The notes: a model not told the origin generated them from the letters alone. Shown: positions 10,173 to 23,401, counted from the stretch's first letter. The stretch is DNA of 64,000 nt from Rhizopus sp. PT2906 (GCA_025529335.1 JAMYHX010000078.1:1-64000); one strand, 5' to 3'. Made by a program: numbers and translations.

Positions 10173-11292
10173 TTATTGATTTGGTTTCATTTGCCTGAAC
10201 TATAAAGATCTACACTGATTTTCCACTGCATTAAATGATTAGCTTTTGTTCTCCGTCTTTTGATTTACTCGAGTGTTACCATAAACCACAGATTGAGACA
10301 AATGGCTATGACTCTACACCAGAAAGACCAGCCAATGTACTTTTCAAACCACCTTGTAATGTCTACTCTTGTAAGTGTATTGGGCATTCTTCTGTCTAAA
10401 GAGAATAAAAAGGGGGGAAGAATACAATGGCTGTTTGTAGGTACAAGGCATCTAGTCCAATTTGCAATTCATTCTATAATCCCATTTCTTTTCAGCGCTC
10501 TAAAAAGAAACAAAAGCATGATCGCGCAGCGGAATGGCTGATGATCACTTGTGATCCAGCATGATGAGTCACTTCCTGCGCCTCATGATACAGGAATAAA
10601 AGGGTGGCACTGTCATTGATCTTCTCTGGCAATATAATGATCCAAGAATATATGATGAAGAACATACTAGCGCTTTTGTGTGTGTATGGCTTTTATCAAG
10701 CTTCCAAAGCAATAAGCCCTTTCCATGAGGTACAGTTTTTAACCTAAATTTAGACGATTTGAAATTTATTTTAAAGTCGATCCCTGTACTATCAAGCGTC
10801 TTGGTAGTCTTTATTGCAACGAATGGAAGCATGCTCGATATACTATTATTTAATACACATTTTCCCTAATGTGCATTTTCATCCCTCACCAAATAAGGTG
10901 ATGTACAGCCTGATTTTGACACGTAAAGATGGCATAAAGGCCATTTCAATACTTCTCACAGTGACTTCATGCAAAATAAAGCAATAAGGTACAATCAATC
11001 ATGCATAAATAATAGTAAATAGCTATGTGGATGGGCATTGCGAAGGATACTACTATCATGATATTTATGATTTAGGTCAAGCACCGTACAATAAAGAAGT
11101 AATCAATCTCAGAGCCAATCAAATGATCAATTTCCATAAAGCACACAACCATAAACAAAAGCTTTTTCTTGTCATATATCTCTTGTGTGTGCGCAAAAAA
11201 AATAAAAATAAAAATAAAATTTCCTTTGCTAATCATGTTTTCCACTCTTTCTCTTCTTTACCACCTTTTTTAATTTATTGCCAGTATACCTC
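10173..11292. other. Gene-poor region
   Basis: Contains an 87-codon minus frame (10569-10832) and a 93-codon plus frame (10260-10541), neither with a recognisable domain or convincing splice context. A run of (AAAAT)n-like sequence lies at about 11196-11220, just upstream of the anillin-like gene. Confidence 0.35.
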
Positions 11293-12360
11293 ATGCTGCC
11301 CATGACGATCAATGAGAGGGAACTGTCGAGTGAAAAACCGAGCATAAAACGTGTCACATTTGATTTAGACAACATACAGATTGAAACAATTTCTGATCAC
11401 TCATCGACATGTTCTTCTTCATACTCCATCAGTGAACCTTCTACACCGTCACTTCCACCGATAAGAAATATTGAGCGGATATCTAAAAGAGAAAGCTACG
11501 ACGCACTTCAAAAAAGACAAGAGATGAGGCGGTACTATCAACCAGGCTACTGGTATCCTTCGTCTTCGCCTGTTACCCAGCAGCCACAAAGGTCTATAGA
11601 ATACACAGAACAGCTAATAAATGAAATCATACGACGAGAGATGGCACTTCATCCTCAGTTATTCTCAGTTTATACATCAAGCGAGAAGAAAAGGTTGTTT
11701 TTTATTCGAATTGTCAAGGCAGAATCACTTGATCTTCCAATTGAGAAAGGTAAAAAAAAAAAAAAAGTGCGTATATGTGATATTCAGTTGAATTGATAAG
11801 TAACCTAGCAACAGATGAAGTATACGTGTACTGTAGCCTTCGATATAAAGACTTGGAAACTAAGTCGCACAAACAAAAATTATCTCATACGGTGAATATA
11901 GAATATCATGAAACTAGAATGTAAGTTAATTTATGATCAAATGAATGGCTTTTAACGTCTCTTTTCTAGTGAACAAATAGACCCAAAGGAGCAAATAATA
12001 CTCACATTACATATTGAGCGTCCACCATCAAAAAAAATGTCATGGTACCATCGAATTCGACCCAACAAAAAGACCCAAGGCGATCTTGATCGTTACGTAA
12101 ATCCAAAAGATGGATCCATTTGTCAAACTGTATTTTCAACTAGTCGATTTATGGATAGCAGGAATATATCAACAGCTACATTATTGCTAGTGAATAACTG
12201 GTATCGGTCAAACCATCCGACGATGATGAACAAAGCGGTCATGGAAAAGGCGATTGGCAAGATCTACATAGAGTATCTTTGTTTTACCTATGATTCGGCG
12301 CAATATCATAATATACCAAACACGATGAAGGAAGCCAACGATATTATTCATCAAAGATAA
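11293..12360 (+). CDS. Anillin/Bud4-type C2-like septation protein
   Basis: Exons 11293..11749, 11815..11920 and 11970..12360, 317 aa; an alternative in-frame ATG lies at 11302. The N-terminal 120 residues are Ser/Pro-rich and disordered-looking. From about residue 140 the protein reads KRLFFIRIVKAESLDLPIEK, DEVYVYCSLRYKDLETKSHK and EQIILTLHIERPP, matching the beta-strand order of the C2-like anillin homology region of fungal Bud4/Mid-type proteins. Those proteins tether septin or actomyosin rings to the membrane at division sites. No PH domain follows: the C-terminal 110 residues are unassigned, so this is a short relative. A septin gene lies elsewhere in the window. Assignment is moderate. 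Confidence 0.65.
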
Positions 12361-15300
12361 AAAAAAAAAAAAAAAAAAGCATGCACGGACATATACAAAT
12401 ACCACACGATTGCTTGCATTTTAATAATGTAAATAAATCCTTCTTTAATAAATTGTACATAAACCAAATTATTACACACCATCTTATTTGTTTACTTTCT
12501 AAAAAATGCTTAAGTCTAAATGATTTATCTCGTATTTATTTTGCACATAAAGACTCTATGCTTACAACAAGCGCTGTTAAAAGCTGAATTAAGAGTAAGA
12601 AAAGTCAATGACAGTAAACACACGCGGCTATTTAAGCCAGATGATAATGAAGATAGGTAATGGTTTATTTAATCTTCCAGAACAAATGGATAAAGGCATG
12701 GTACAGACCCATTTGTGATACCTGACATAAACACTAACAACAAAAATATTTATAGGGTTTCACGTTTTGGTATTGTCGTCACCATCACTGCATATTTCTT
12801 CTTACAGCAGTTCTCCTGTTCATTATCATTACGTTTATTGAACTTGCACTCTTTGCTTTTCATTCTCTTTCTCGCTTCTTTAGTTTTGAATCATTGGTGT
12901 TCAGTCTCAATAGCAACTCTCGGTCAGTTCTCATATTAATTTTGACATATACACACACACTAGTCTTTTTTTTTTTTTAAAAAAAAAAAAAAAGCAAGGT
13001 AAAGCACGCTCAAAGAAGAATCGGTAATGCGAATAAACATAGATATTAGCAAGTACGACGCAATGAACAGCGTAATAGTTTCAGAGCTTGTGGTATGCAC
13101 AATAGGAAGAAGTGGAAAATATCTGAAAGAAAAGATATAAACAACAATATAAGATTCAAACATGGCAGGACACAAATACAAGGAGAGAAAACGAGATTGA
13201 CGGGAAGAGTAACTCAAAGCTCAAAGATAAGGCACTGCTATGAGTCTATAGGGTCAAAATTGTCTGATAAACTTCACTAGCATGATGGCTCATTAACACG
13301 CTCGCTTCAACAATGCATAAAACATCAGTATGACAGAATGCTCCGCCTTGAAGGTTGACAGATACTCCATAAATATGCAATGGGGTGAGATATAGGTTAA
13401 TCATGTATGAAAATATTCATTCGGCTTTAGAGTAAACTGGCTTGTCCAATTGATCGACATAAACATCATAATAGCCACCTACTTCGCATACAGTACATCC
13501 ATTTCACAGTCTGCATTGTTACATATATTTTTAAAAGTTGGATTACATTCAAGCAGATACCAGTATACGGAATCTATACAGACCAGTGATATACTAAGAT
13601 ATTTTCTAATTAATAGTTTTTGATATCCATTTATAATATCCAATCGTCGCCAACTCTTATCATGAAAGTGCAGATAGACCCAATTCCTTTTCCAAAGAAA
13701 AATCTACGTCACTTTTCTTCACTTGTAATTACATTGTTGAATCAAAAGTGCATCGATGCAAAAATGTTTAAAAAGACATCTATCTCTTCGCTGCTTAGCA
13801 CTTCGCTTCTCATTCACAATTCATATTTTCGTAATTTTAGCTATCTTTGTCTTGCTTTTTCATTACAAGATACATGAACTCTAGTTTCACTAAAAGAACC
13901 ATTTTGCAGCAGAAAATGATTACTGAAGCTTCTTTGATTGACATTCAACTGACTTTTTTTGGATGTACGGTAGATTAGTATCTTAATTTGAATTTATATT
14001 ACAGTATAGTGAGCTTACAACCTGTGTTTAATATTATTTCTAGTATGAAATAAATGCTTTAGAATAGGAAGTATGTTATTTGCAATTCGCTGTGCTTTAG
14101 ACAAGATTATTCTTGCTCGATGGTTGCTAGAAAGGAGTAAGGTACTAAAGCAAAATGATTTGTTCAGTTCAATCATCTTTTATTTATTGGCTTCAGTATA
14201 ACATGTGTCTTCCTATGATTTTTGATTTCTATTCAACTTTTTAATCTTTTATTTATGCTTCTTCTGTGTACTGTATTTTTTGACATGAAACTACTTTAAT
14301 GAAGAAAAGCAAGAAAAATAGAAAAATAAATAAAAATCAGATGCTTATTCAAAGGACTTACACAATAATAAAAAAACCAGTCAGCTTTAATATCAGTGCG
14401 AATGCTGAACTAATGTGAAGTGAACGTGTTTTTCCCCCGAGTGAATGCTTCCTTTCTAACAAACAGGAGGTTCAACATAATATGTGCAGCCAGAAGTATT
14501 CATGATAATGGCTTCGCTTTTCCCAAAAAAGAAAAAGGTAGTTCCATTTGCTACAGAATAAACTTGTTTTTTTTTCTTCTAAAATAGATGAAAAACAAAC
14601 AAACCCGAAAGCAACACGGGCTTTTTTTTTTTTTTCTAGAAATAAACCCCTCAGGGGCTTTTTTGTACATTCTTGTTTTCTTTACAAAATCAACAAGCAA
14701 AGCCAAAAATACATACTAATTGAAAGTAAAATGTTCTATTAGTAAAGTAGCAGTCATCTACTCTGAGTCAGTTGGTAACACTTTGATAAAGAAAAAAAAA
14801 AAACAGCTTTTTACATGCGACATATTTTAGGTAGTGCTTTGTGTACCAACATGACTTTATATTCCAATATATTTGCAGTGAGCATAGTGTTTCCCTTAAA
14901 AGGAGGCGTACATCAATCATCTTTTTTCTTTAAAAATCCATGTATTGATATCAATCTCGAGTATACACTTTGTTATTATGATGTTATTATTGCTTTTTCC
15001 AATGCATCCGAATGCTTAAAAAAACAACGCTCCAGCTACCTTCAAGACAGGGCTGCCCTGGCTACAGTAAGCACAGTAGGTTTTCTCAGAAATAAAAATT
15101 TCGCACTGTAGAAAAGTACTCTTCTGTCACACAAGGCAGGGTCATACGCCCCCTATAATACTGAACTAGAAAGTATAATTTTACCCTTTTCTCAACTAAC
15201 TGAGATTCTCCAATACGAACTTCAGTTGTCACTTGCTCCTTACACCCCTCCCTTTGAGTATACATTCAATAACATTCTATGTTAAAACAAGCTACTTGTG

Positions 15301-16398
15301 CACAGTCATGTAAAAAGTGCTAATCGCTTTATATTTCAGAGCCAACCACTAGCGATCTGTGTTTTAACTGGTGGTCGTCATTCTTTGCTATCATTTGAAA
15401 CAGATAAAATCACAAATCTAGATTTAAATTAAATGCAGGTATCGTGATTGCACTACAGAAACGCAATGGCCACTAAGAGAGAAACATCACTATATTCCCG
15501 ACATATATCCAGCACCCTGGTTATTTCTTGTCTATTATCATGTCATATCCCTTGGCAACCAATGTTGCTATTGCAATTGCCCTTGTCTTTGTTTTAATTT
15601 TTTTCTGCACATCTTGCTACTCCCCCATGCACGTTCGTATCACACGGGGCTTGTCAATTTGTTTGTAATTGACATTTTTGGCAATTTTATAACCAAGACA
15701 GTGGCAAGGTACGTTCAATTCACTTTAAGCCTCCCTTCAGATAAAATTGCCAAGCAAATGCTCCTGTAGATCTTTTGATTTATCATCATTTGACTGGGGT
15801 ATAGCACACTCTTTTGAACAATTATCACTTTTTTTACCTTTATTAAGCACGGTTAGAGCAATGAGATTTATTTTATCCATATCGGGTAAAACTATATCTA
15901 CAGAATAAAACAGCTATTCCATAAAAAAAATATATCTGCTCCATTGAGATCTGACATTTGAATCTTAAAATGACGACATTAATTCTTTATGAAGCAAGTG
16001 TTTTACTATGGAAAGTTCCTGTTTAAGTAATAGATATCATTTAAACTTGTATGAATAATCTCGTATAGTACATGTGTTCAAATATATACACCTATGGGAT
16101 TTTCCATTTACATCTGGCGCAGATTACGTGTGGAACATTCTATTTTGTTCTACGGCATTATGGAAGTAGGGAGAACAATACCAGTGAAAAAAAAATTGTG
16201 GCTTAGCTGAGGATGAAATAAACAGCACTTTACTTTATTAGTTAAAGGCTAAAACTTGCCCTATATTCACACACACACACACGACGGACATACACATATG
16301 CACAATACAAGTATTCTTTTTTTTTGCCATTTTTCTTTTTTTGCTTTTTCTGCCTTTTTTATTTATTTAATTTTTTTTTTCTACTAACAATAAAAAGT
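12361..16398. other. Four-kilobase gene desert
   Basis: Begins with an A-rich run after the anillin-like stop. A T/A homopolymer pair lies at about 12966-12993. Minus-strand frames at 12960-13217 encode hydrophobic, membrane-like residues, and plus-strand frames at 12715-12939, 13620-13877 and 14815-15111 lack domains or splice support. A perfect 8-bp inverted repeat (TGTCAATT/AATTGACA) sits near 15650. I see no supported gene; most likely decayed repeats plus the promoter of the histidine kinase. Confidence 0.45.
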
Positions 16399-19065
16399 AT
16401 GCCAAAGCCGGCTATTAAGAAGACAATACAAGGCATCTATGAAGCAACGTTTAGTGAAGTTGGTGATCAATTTCTAGATGTATTAGTTGAAGAAATTGCA
16501 ATACTTTTTAACGTACAAACAGTAATGATCCATCGACTACTATCAGTCAAAGAGTTCAGAGACATGAAACACAGTGAGGGATGTCCATCGATTCAGCTTA
16601 TCAAAACACCCAACGCTCATTTATCAGCAGACGAACAGTATCTATTTATTAAAGCTTGTCACTCTACTTTACCCCAGCAACCCGCTTTGTAATCGTCATA
16701 ACCATAACGTAATTTTTTTGAGTTTGTTAACCTGTCGTTTTTAGAATCAAATATTCTGCCGTCGCACTATCTTCATTTCCAGACAACTCACCGCATATAA
16801 AAACATTGGAGGATGCAGCTCATTATGTCACACAAGATGCATCATTGTCAGGCACAGTGTATCCCAGTTACAGTAGCTTTGTAGGACTTCGACTAGACTT
16901 AGATTCACGAGAGCCAATAGGCCTTATCTCTATTATGCATGACAAACCATTAGAAAAACAACAGTTAGACCATATTGCTTGTATTCTCAAAGCAGTGCAA
17001 AGGAGAGTTACAAATGAAATCAGCCGTTTGAGACAAAGAGACAACCTTATTGTGATCAAGAATGCTGCCTTACAGGATGCAGAATATAAGCTAAGGTTTT
17101 TAGCAGATATGAGTCATGAAATAAGGTATACATCTATATACATACATTATTATAAATATATTATGTATGACGTAAGAGCTAATATTAATCTCAAAAAGGA
17201 CGCCATTAAATGCTGTAGTTGCATTAACAGACCTGCTGCTTCAAGAGAAACAATCACTGAATGAAGAACAAGTTGAACATTTACAAGTAATACAAACAAG
17301 TGGAAATCATTTGTTGACAGTGATAAACGACATATTGGACTTTTCAAAGATGAATCACGGTTCAAAATTCAAGCTAGAATACAGAAAATTTAGCTTAAGA
17401 AAATGCATCAAAGGTTTGTTTTTATTACTCCTATATAGCTTTTTTTTATTCATCCATGATGCACATACACACTCCCTCTCTCTATATATATATATATAGA
17501 TGCTTTAAATATGGCCCGACATCAGGCTGCTAATTCTCAATACCCCAAACAGATTCACATTGTTGAATGTCCTTTGGAAATAAAAGACGACATTCCAGTA
17601 CCTCAACTCCTTCAGCAACTAGAAGCATCCGGCATACTTGCACACAAACATGGTACGAACCAACAGACATCCCTACCATTCATTTGGAAAGTAGATCCTG
17701 ATATACCCGATTACCTCATGGGTGATTCGATGCGACTTACTCAAATTTTGATCAATCTTTGTTCGAATGCTGCCAAGGTTATTAGTAAACACGAGTGAAA
17801 CAGAGAAACAGCAATCCTTAAACCACTTGCGTGATTGATTCTTTCTTTTTTATAGTTTACCAAGCAAGGTGGCATACACGTTAAGATATCAAAGCCCGAT
17901 ACAGATAAATCCAACTTTAGGGAGCGCTACGATGCTCGTGTAGAAAGCGTCTATCAAAAATATGCCATGCGACGGAGAAAAAAAGCACCAATAGTACCCA
18001 GTAGTGATTCGAGTGACAGCTGTTACTATTATGAGACAGAGGATGAGCAGACAGTACCTCAAGAAGATCAAAATGGACGTGTCGTTCTCGAGATTTCAGT
18101 GACGGATACGGGCATTGGTATGCCGGCTTCTCGGCTTCCTTTACTCTTCAAGTCCTTTTCTCAGATTGATATCTCAACTGCGAGAAAGTACGGCGGTACA
18201 GGTCTCGGACTAGCCATCTCGAGCATGCTTGTCAATCGTATGGGTGGTGGCCTCTGGGTTGAGTCCGAGGAAGGAGTTGGATCACGATTTGCTCTCACTT
18301 TGCCCATAGCGATCGCTCAAGATATACCTACTTCCCCTTCCTCCTCTATCTCTAGTACCGAAAGTCTCTGTACGCCTCAACCTTCAGAACCAATAGCACA
18401 ATCTACTATTCAAACTAATATTCATAGTCATAGTCATAATTTACAACATAATAATATACCCGACACCAAGTCAACAGCATCAGGATTACAAAGCATGATT
18501 TCAAAAACACATCGACCAGAGACTGTGCCTAAAAAGGTGCAGCAGGAAGAGAATCTGGCTTTAGAGCACCCAATCAAGGTTTTACTGGCAGAAGATAATA
18601 TCTGTAAAATAATAACTTGCTTCACTCTTTTCTGTATGCGTGGATAACTCACCTTTTTCTTTTTTTTTTTTTAAAAGTAAATCAGAAAATTGCTTTGAGT
18701 ATATTAAAGCGATTAGGATATCAAGATGTGACTATTGCATCCAATGGAAAAGAAGCACTGGATTTAATACTCAAGCAAGAGTTTGATGTTGTCTTTGTAT
18801 GGTCTTTTTGCTTTTAATTTGAATTTTTACTAATCAATCTATATAATAGATGGACCTTTATATGCCTGAAATGGATGGACTAGAAGCAACAAGACATATC
18901 AGACAGGAGCTCAAAAAGAACGTCTATATTATTGCCTTGACCGCTTCTGCTTCAAAGCAGGATCGTAATATCTGTATAGAGACAGGTATGAATGACTTTA
19001 TTAGCAAGCCATTTACAATGACAGAAATGAAAGCAGCATTAAGAAAAGTGTATACAACCAAATAA
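16399..19065 (+). CDS. Hybrid histidine kinase with C-terminal receiver
   Basis: Seven exons: 16399..16688, 16745..17125, 17199..17413, 17500..17777, 17856..18603, 18678..18796 and 18850..19065, giving 748 aa. Residues 1-190 look GAF-like (FLDVLVEEIAILFNVQTVMI; GLRLDLDSREPIGLISIM). The HisKA box FLADMSHEIRTPLNAVVAL puts the phospho-His near residue 220. HATPase motifs follow: ILINLCSNAAKF (N box), VTDTGIGMP (G1), KYGGTGLGLAIS (G2). A Ser-rich linker leads to the receiver: VLLAEDN, MDLYMPEMDG with phospho-Asp about 679, ALTAS and SKPF. All catalytic residues are intact and no transmembrane segment is seen, so it should be a cytosolic sensor feeding a phosphorelay. Intron 4 uses a GTTATT donor. 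Confidence 0.92.
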
Positions 19066-19486
19066 AGAAAAACAATTAGAGTAATGGACAAGAGACATAG
19101 AGGATAAAAGATGTCAAATCTTTTTTCATAACAGGCAAAGGGGGTTCTTTTGAGTATATTTTACACTTTATTCAGAAAGTATTCGCACACTGATAGAAAA
19201 ATGATAATTTCAGACAACAAAATGATGATAAAAGAGAGCCCACAAGAAGCGAAAGAATTATTAGTATTTCAGTTATTTACATTGATATTAAACGATTGCA
19301 TTATAAAGAAGAGGATTTATAAGAAAAAAAAAAAAAAAAAAAAAAAAAAGCATTTCTTAATATCAAGTGTGTCTTATATCAAAGCATCCCATAAGCGCTA
19401 TTTGTGCTCCCCTTAAAAAAAGGCTTTCCTAAAACAGTAGAATATCTCCTTTTTGTTTTCTTTTTTCTCTTTCTCTCGCTTTCATC
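19066..19486. other. Intergenic region with A-rich tract
   Basis: 421 bp between the histidine kinase stop and the ArfGAP start. It contains an A run of about 26 at 19324-19349. The frame across it (19150-19416) has no domain and is not considered coding. Confidence 0.5.
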
Positions 19487-20213
19487 ATGGATTATAAACA
19501 GACTTTATTTGAAATTCAAAAGAGACCTGGTAATCGTCTTTGCTTTGATTGTTCTGCACCTAATCCTCAGTGGGCAAGTGTAAGTTATGGCATCTTCATT
19601 TGCTTAAACTGTTCAGGAGTTCATCGATCCTTTGGTGTTCATATCAGGTACAACTTGTTATTATAAAACATGCAACTCCTTATTAAAAACTTTATAGTTT
19701 TGTCAGATCAATCACTATGGATAAATGGTTTGATGACCAATTGAAAAAGATGGATGTAATGTATATCCTAAACAAGCCCTTATTCACAATCTAATTCTTT
19801 TACCCAGATTGGAGGCAATGAAAAAGCCAAAGAGTTCTTTGAGTCACAACCAGAATATTCAACCAACATGACAACCACACAAAAATATCATAGTCGGTTC
19901 GCAACAGCTTACCGACAAAAGGTAAAATGGAGATATAGGAACGTATAGATTTTGTTGGAAATAACAATAAATATAGCTGAGTACAGAAGCAACGGATCGA
20001 CCTGCAAATATCACAAAGCAACGGTAAAGAATACATACAACACGAAATATCCATGATTTACAATTGTTCTTTGTATGTAGGCTGACGACAACCTTTACCA
20101 AAAATAACGGTAAGTTTTTTAATCAAAGATAAACAAAAAGTTAACAAGACAAAACTGTAGTTAATGATGAAGAAGACTTTTTCGCAGCAACTATTCGCTC
20201 TTTACAAAACTAG
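19487..20213 (+). CDS. Minimal ArfGAP-domain protein (153 aa)
   Basis: Six small exons: 19487..19647, 19698..19755, 19808..19921, 19977..20023, 20081..20109 and 20161..20213. The protein opens directly with the ArfGAP zinc finger: C19xxC22-x16-C39xxC42 (CFDCSAPNPQW...FICLNC), followed by SGVHRSFGVHISFVRSITMD with the catalytic arginine finger in VHR, then MDKWFDDQLKKMDIGGNEKA. It most resembles Gcs1/ArfGAP1. These activate GTP hydrolysis on Arf at the Golgi. Length is far below Gcs1 (about 350 aa): the tail after the catalytic domain is only about 30 residues and ends ATIRSLQN. Stop is 41 bp from the convergent Ssd1-like gene. Confidence 0.9.
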
Positions 20214-20254
20214 AACTTTTATTATTTATTCACACACATCATTTATATATAAAG

Positions 20255-22972
20255 TCATTCAAAAGGGTTACGAGCCAAGACACGAATCAGCGGTGGATTT
20301 CGTACAGGATAAGATTCTACAATGACCTCGACGACATCGAACGGAGCAATGACCTGTCTGGCTTCTTCAGGGAACAATACGTCATCCTCTTGCTTCTGGC
20401 AGATGGATCGTCGCTTTTGATTAGTTGGACTTGTTTGTTGTTGTTGTTGTTGTTGTGAAGTTTGCCAGATGAGATGTAATTTGTTTTCGTTTGGATCAAA
20501 CGTGTCTGATTTCAATGGCAGATGAATGGTATGGATGCGACGCTCTAGTAGCAATGGCAAGACGATGACATCAAATGCACCTTCTTGGATACCTACGACA
20601 ACTGCATCGTACTGTTGAACAGAATCCAGATAACAGGACAGGAACAGATGCTGAGCGTTCTCCAAGATTTGTCTAGCCGCTTTCGCTTTCGCGTTACATT
20701 GTTGAGCTATCCTCTGTACCGTTTCTGTGTCCAGATGGAAGGTTGTATCTGAGAGAGCAGATTGAAGCTGATAATGAACTAGTGCATCAGAGTATCGTGT
20801 CAGAGGCGAAGCAAAATGGGTGTAAAGTGGAACATCGAGCCCGTGGTGGTAAAATCGTGAGATATCGTAGACGCCTGTACAAAAGTATTTCTCAGTAGAG
20901 AACGTTTTAAGAAGCAGAGCACGAACGACCTGTTGTACCTCAGGCGGTGTCATCCGGTCGATGGATTGTTCAAATGCATGAGGGTCCAAGGTGTATCCAA
21001 GTTCTTTCAGATAGTTCACGAGCTCCTTCAATTTACGTGTATGATGGGGAGGCTGTGAGACAAGGAGCGCTTGATCAGGTAAATGACTGGCGATCTTTTG
21101 AGCAACATATTTGTTGGCAAGGATTTGGAATTCTTCAAATAAGACTTGCCAGTGATCTGAGACTTCGACCTGGGATGGCTTTGTGCTGTCTTGTTCAAAA
21201 TGAAAGACGAGTTGTGGCGTTTTGAGACCATGTCGTCTATTAGAGTGAAGCATACAGGCAACGGAGTATAGAGTTAAAATGTCTGTCTCGACACCTTCTT
21301 CATCAATACTATCGAGGTCGAGGATGTCTCGAACATTCTTGTCTGTCAGCATCGTACTTGAACTGCACAAACATAAAAAAGATTAGTTTAGGAGATATTT
21401 CTTGTATTTTTCATGCTTACTGAATCAGTGTTCTTCCAAACCATGTATCCGCAATCTTACCATCCTCAGTGAAAGTCCAGATGACAGAGAACGCACCACG
21501 ATCCTTGTTCTCGGTCAATTCCACCCGTTCTCGCAACTCATCAGGCCAAATCGGTATCTGCTTCAAAACACCATCCATTTGTATACCGCGCGATCTTGCC
21601 TCTTTCTCCAGCTGTGAGTCAAGTTCTACCAAGGAAGTCACATCGGCCACGTGAAAGCCAACTTTGACCGTCTCCTCCATTTGTTCAATCGAGAGGGCGT
21701 TTTGTTTGTCTTTGCCGATGGTAAAGCAAGGCACGTGGCGCAGGTCCAACCGGTCTTCAAATGCGTCGGTAAGCGAGGTGTCTAGAGATAAGACATCGGT
21801 GGAGGCATTGTTATCAGCAAAGATGGCATCCAACTGCACTTCAACATCCCTCACACTTCCCAGCTCTCGTTCGAGTACACCAAAGGGATGTAGGGAAGTG
21901 ATAGGCCAACGACGGATAGAACTCAAAAAGAGACGATGCTCAAACAAGTTTGGATTTTCTACAAATCCTGGAGGGGCTTGTTCAACAGGGATAGCGATCA
22001 GTGGTACACGTTTATCTGTTGGCTTAAACCAAATGATACGAGGTGGATTATTCATGCTATTTCGCCTTTCTTGTTGAGGACCATCTGACTTTTTATGGCT
22101 CGGTCTTGTTAATCCTAACGTTCTAGAAAGAGTATAAGTGGAGAATTATGAATTATATTTTATTTTATTTACCCTGAAAAAACTTGATTTTGTGCACGAT
22201 CAAGTATAGCGACGACGGTTCCACAATACTTTGGAGGTATCTGTTCTACATCATCTTCACCGCCAAAAATAATTTCCTTCTCATCCTCTTCGTCTGGTTT
22301 TCTTATCAATGGCTGTCCATGGTTTCTGGCCAGCTTAGCTTCTTCTTTTTCATGTTTTTCCATCAAGACCCGCTCGACCTCGACGAGCTTGACAGCGACA
22401 TAATCGCCTTCGAGTGCACGGTTTCGATCTCTGGAGCCACAGATGTAGATATCGCTGTTGAGTTCTTCTGAAAAGACGTATGCATTGGACCGGTTGCGAC
22501 GATTGACCCGAAGCAGCCCACTGACCAGAACGTGTGACTTGATATGAGGTAAGACAGAAGAAAAGGGCAAATGGGAAGTAAAAAGGGGTTTACGGTCAAA
22601 GAGGCTCGACATCGACCCAGTGGAGAGGCGTGCGGATGCAGGTCGACTTGTAGGCGTGGCTCGTTTCGTCACAGGCTCAGATAAGCGGCGAGTCAGTTTG
22701 GCCTCTGTCTCAGCCAAGACGTCAGCCCTTGACATCATGATCGCTTCTTCATTGACAGGTTGAAGTGAGGCTCGATAAGTGCTTGCAGGACGAGGTGTCA
22801 GTTCGACCGATCGACGCCTTTGCTGTTGTTTATCTCTTCTTTTCGTAGGCTACAAAAAGGAAAAGGAAATGAATACAAAAAAGATAAAATAAAATTGGGT
22901 TTATTTTACTTCTGGAAAATCAAATAATCCACGAGTGGATTCGGGTGCAGTCTGACCTTCAAGTAAGTTCAT
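20255..22972 (-). CDS. SSD1: Ssd1-type RNB-fold protein, likely pseudonuclease
   Basis: Four exons: 22910..22972, 22173..22849, 21421..22122 and 20255..21362, giving 849 aa (yeast Ssd1 is about 1250). Segments recognisable as the Ssd1/DIS3L2 branch: cold-shock region LPHIKSHVLVSGLLRVNRRN, RHVPCFTIG, VGFHVADVT, DKDRGAFS-like KDRGAFSVIWTF, DILTLYSVACMLHSNRR, FASPLTRYSDALVHYQL. Active RNB enzymes have a DPxxARDxDDA-like aspartate cluster after CFTI; here it reads GKDKQNALS, so metal-binding aspartates are missing, as in Ssd1. Ssd1 binds cell-wall mRNAs and represses their translation. A short poly-Gln run lies near the C-terminus. Confidence 0.85.
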
Positions 22973-23401
22973 GTGAATGAATGGAAAAAGAAAGTAATAT
23001 AATAAAAATGAATAGTATTAATACAACATGTATTAAGAAAAGAAGAAGAAGAAGAAAAAGGGAGAGAAAAAAAAAAAGAAAGAAAGAAAGAAAAGAGACA
23101 GAGAGAAAAGAGAGGGAAAAAGAAAAAAAAAGGAAAGAAAGAGACGAGTGACATAAATAAAAGGAGAAGTCAAGTTTTTTTTTTTTTTTGCTTTTTTTTT
23201 TTAAGGAGACTATAGAAAAAGCTATTTTGTTTTGATTGAAACTTTGTTTATAAGCGGGGATGCATACATTATATGCAATGCGCCCTTTCTTTACTCCTTT
23301 TTTTTTTATTTACGTATTAAATAAAAAGTTGATAGCGCGCGCGTCAAGTCATGAGAGCAGCCTCTTTAAAAGAGTTACACACAGTAGATGTTGCATAAAA
23401 C
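22973..23401. other. Intergenic region, purine-rich leader of SSD1-like gene
   Basis: Contains a long GA/A-rich stretch on the plus strand (about 23035-23150), equivalent to a pyrimidine-rich leader for the minus-strand Ssd1-like gene, and T tracts at 23175-23200. No coding signal. The TAD1 stop is at its far end. Confidence 0.5.

Noticed and set aside
11196..11220. Short AAAAT-type repeat considered as a CRISPR-like or telomeric array
   Set aside because: Too short and too simple; no spacers, and the window is eukaryotic.
21028..22077. Several plus-strand frames of 70-137 codons
   Set aside because: All are antisense to the Ssd1-like exons and show no independent domain.
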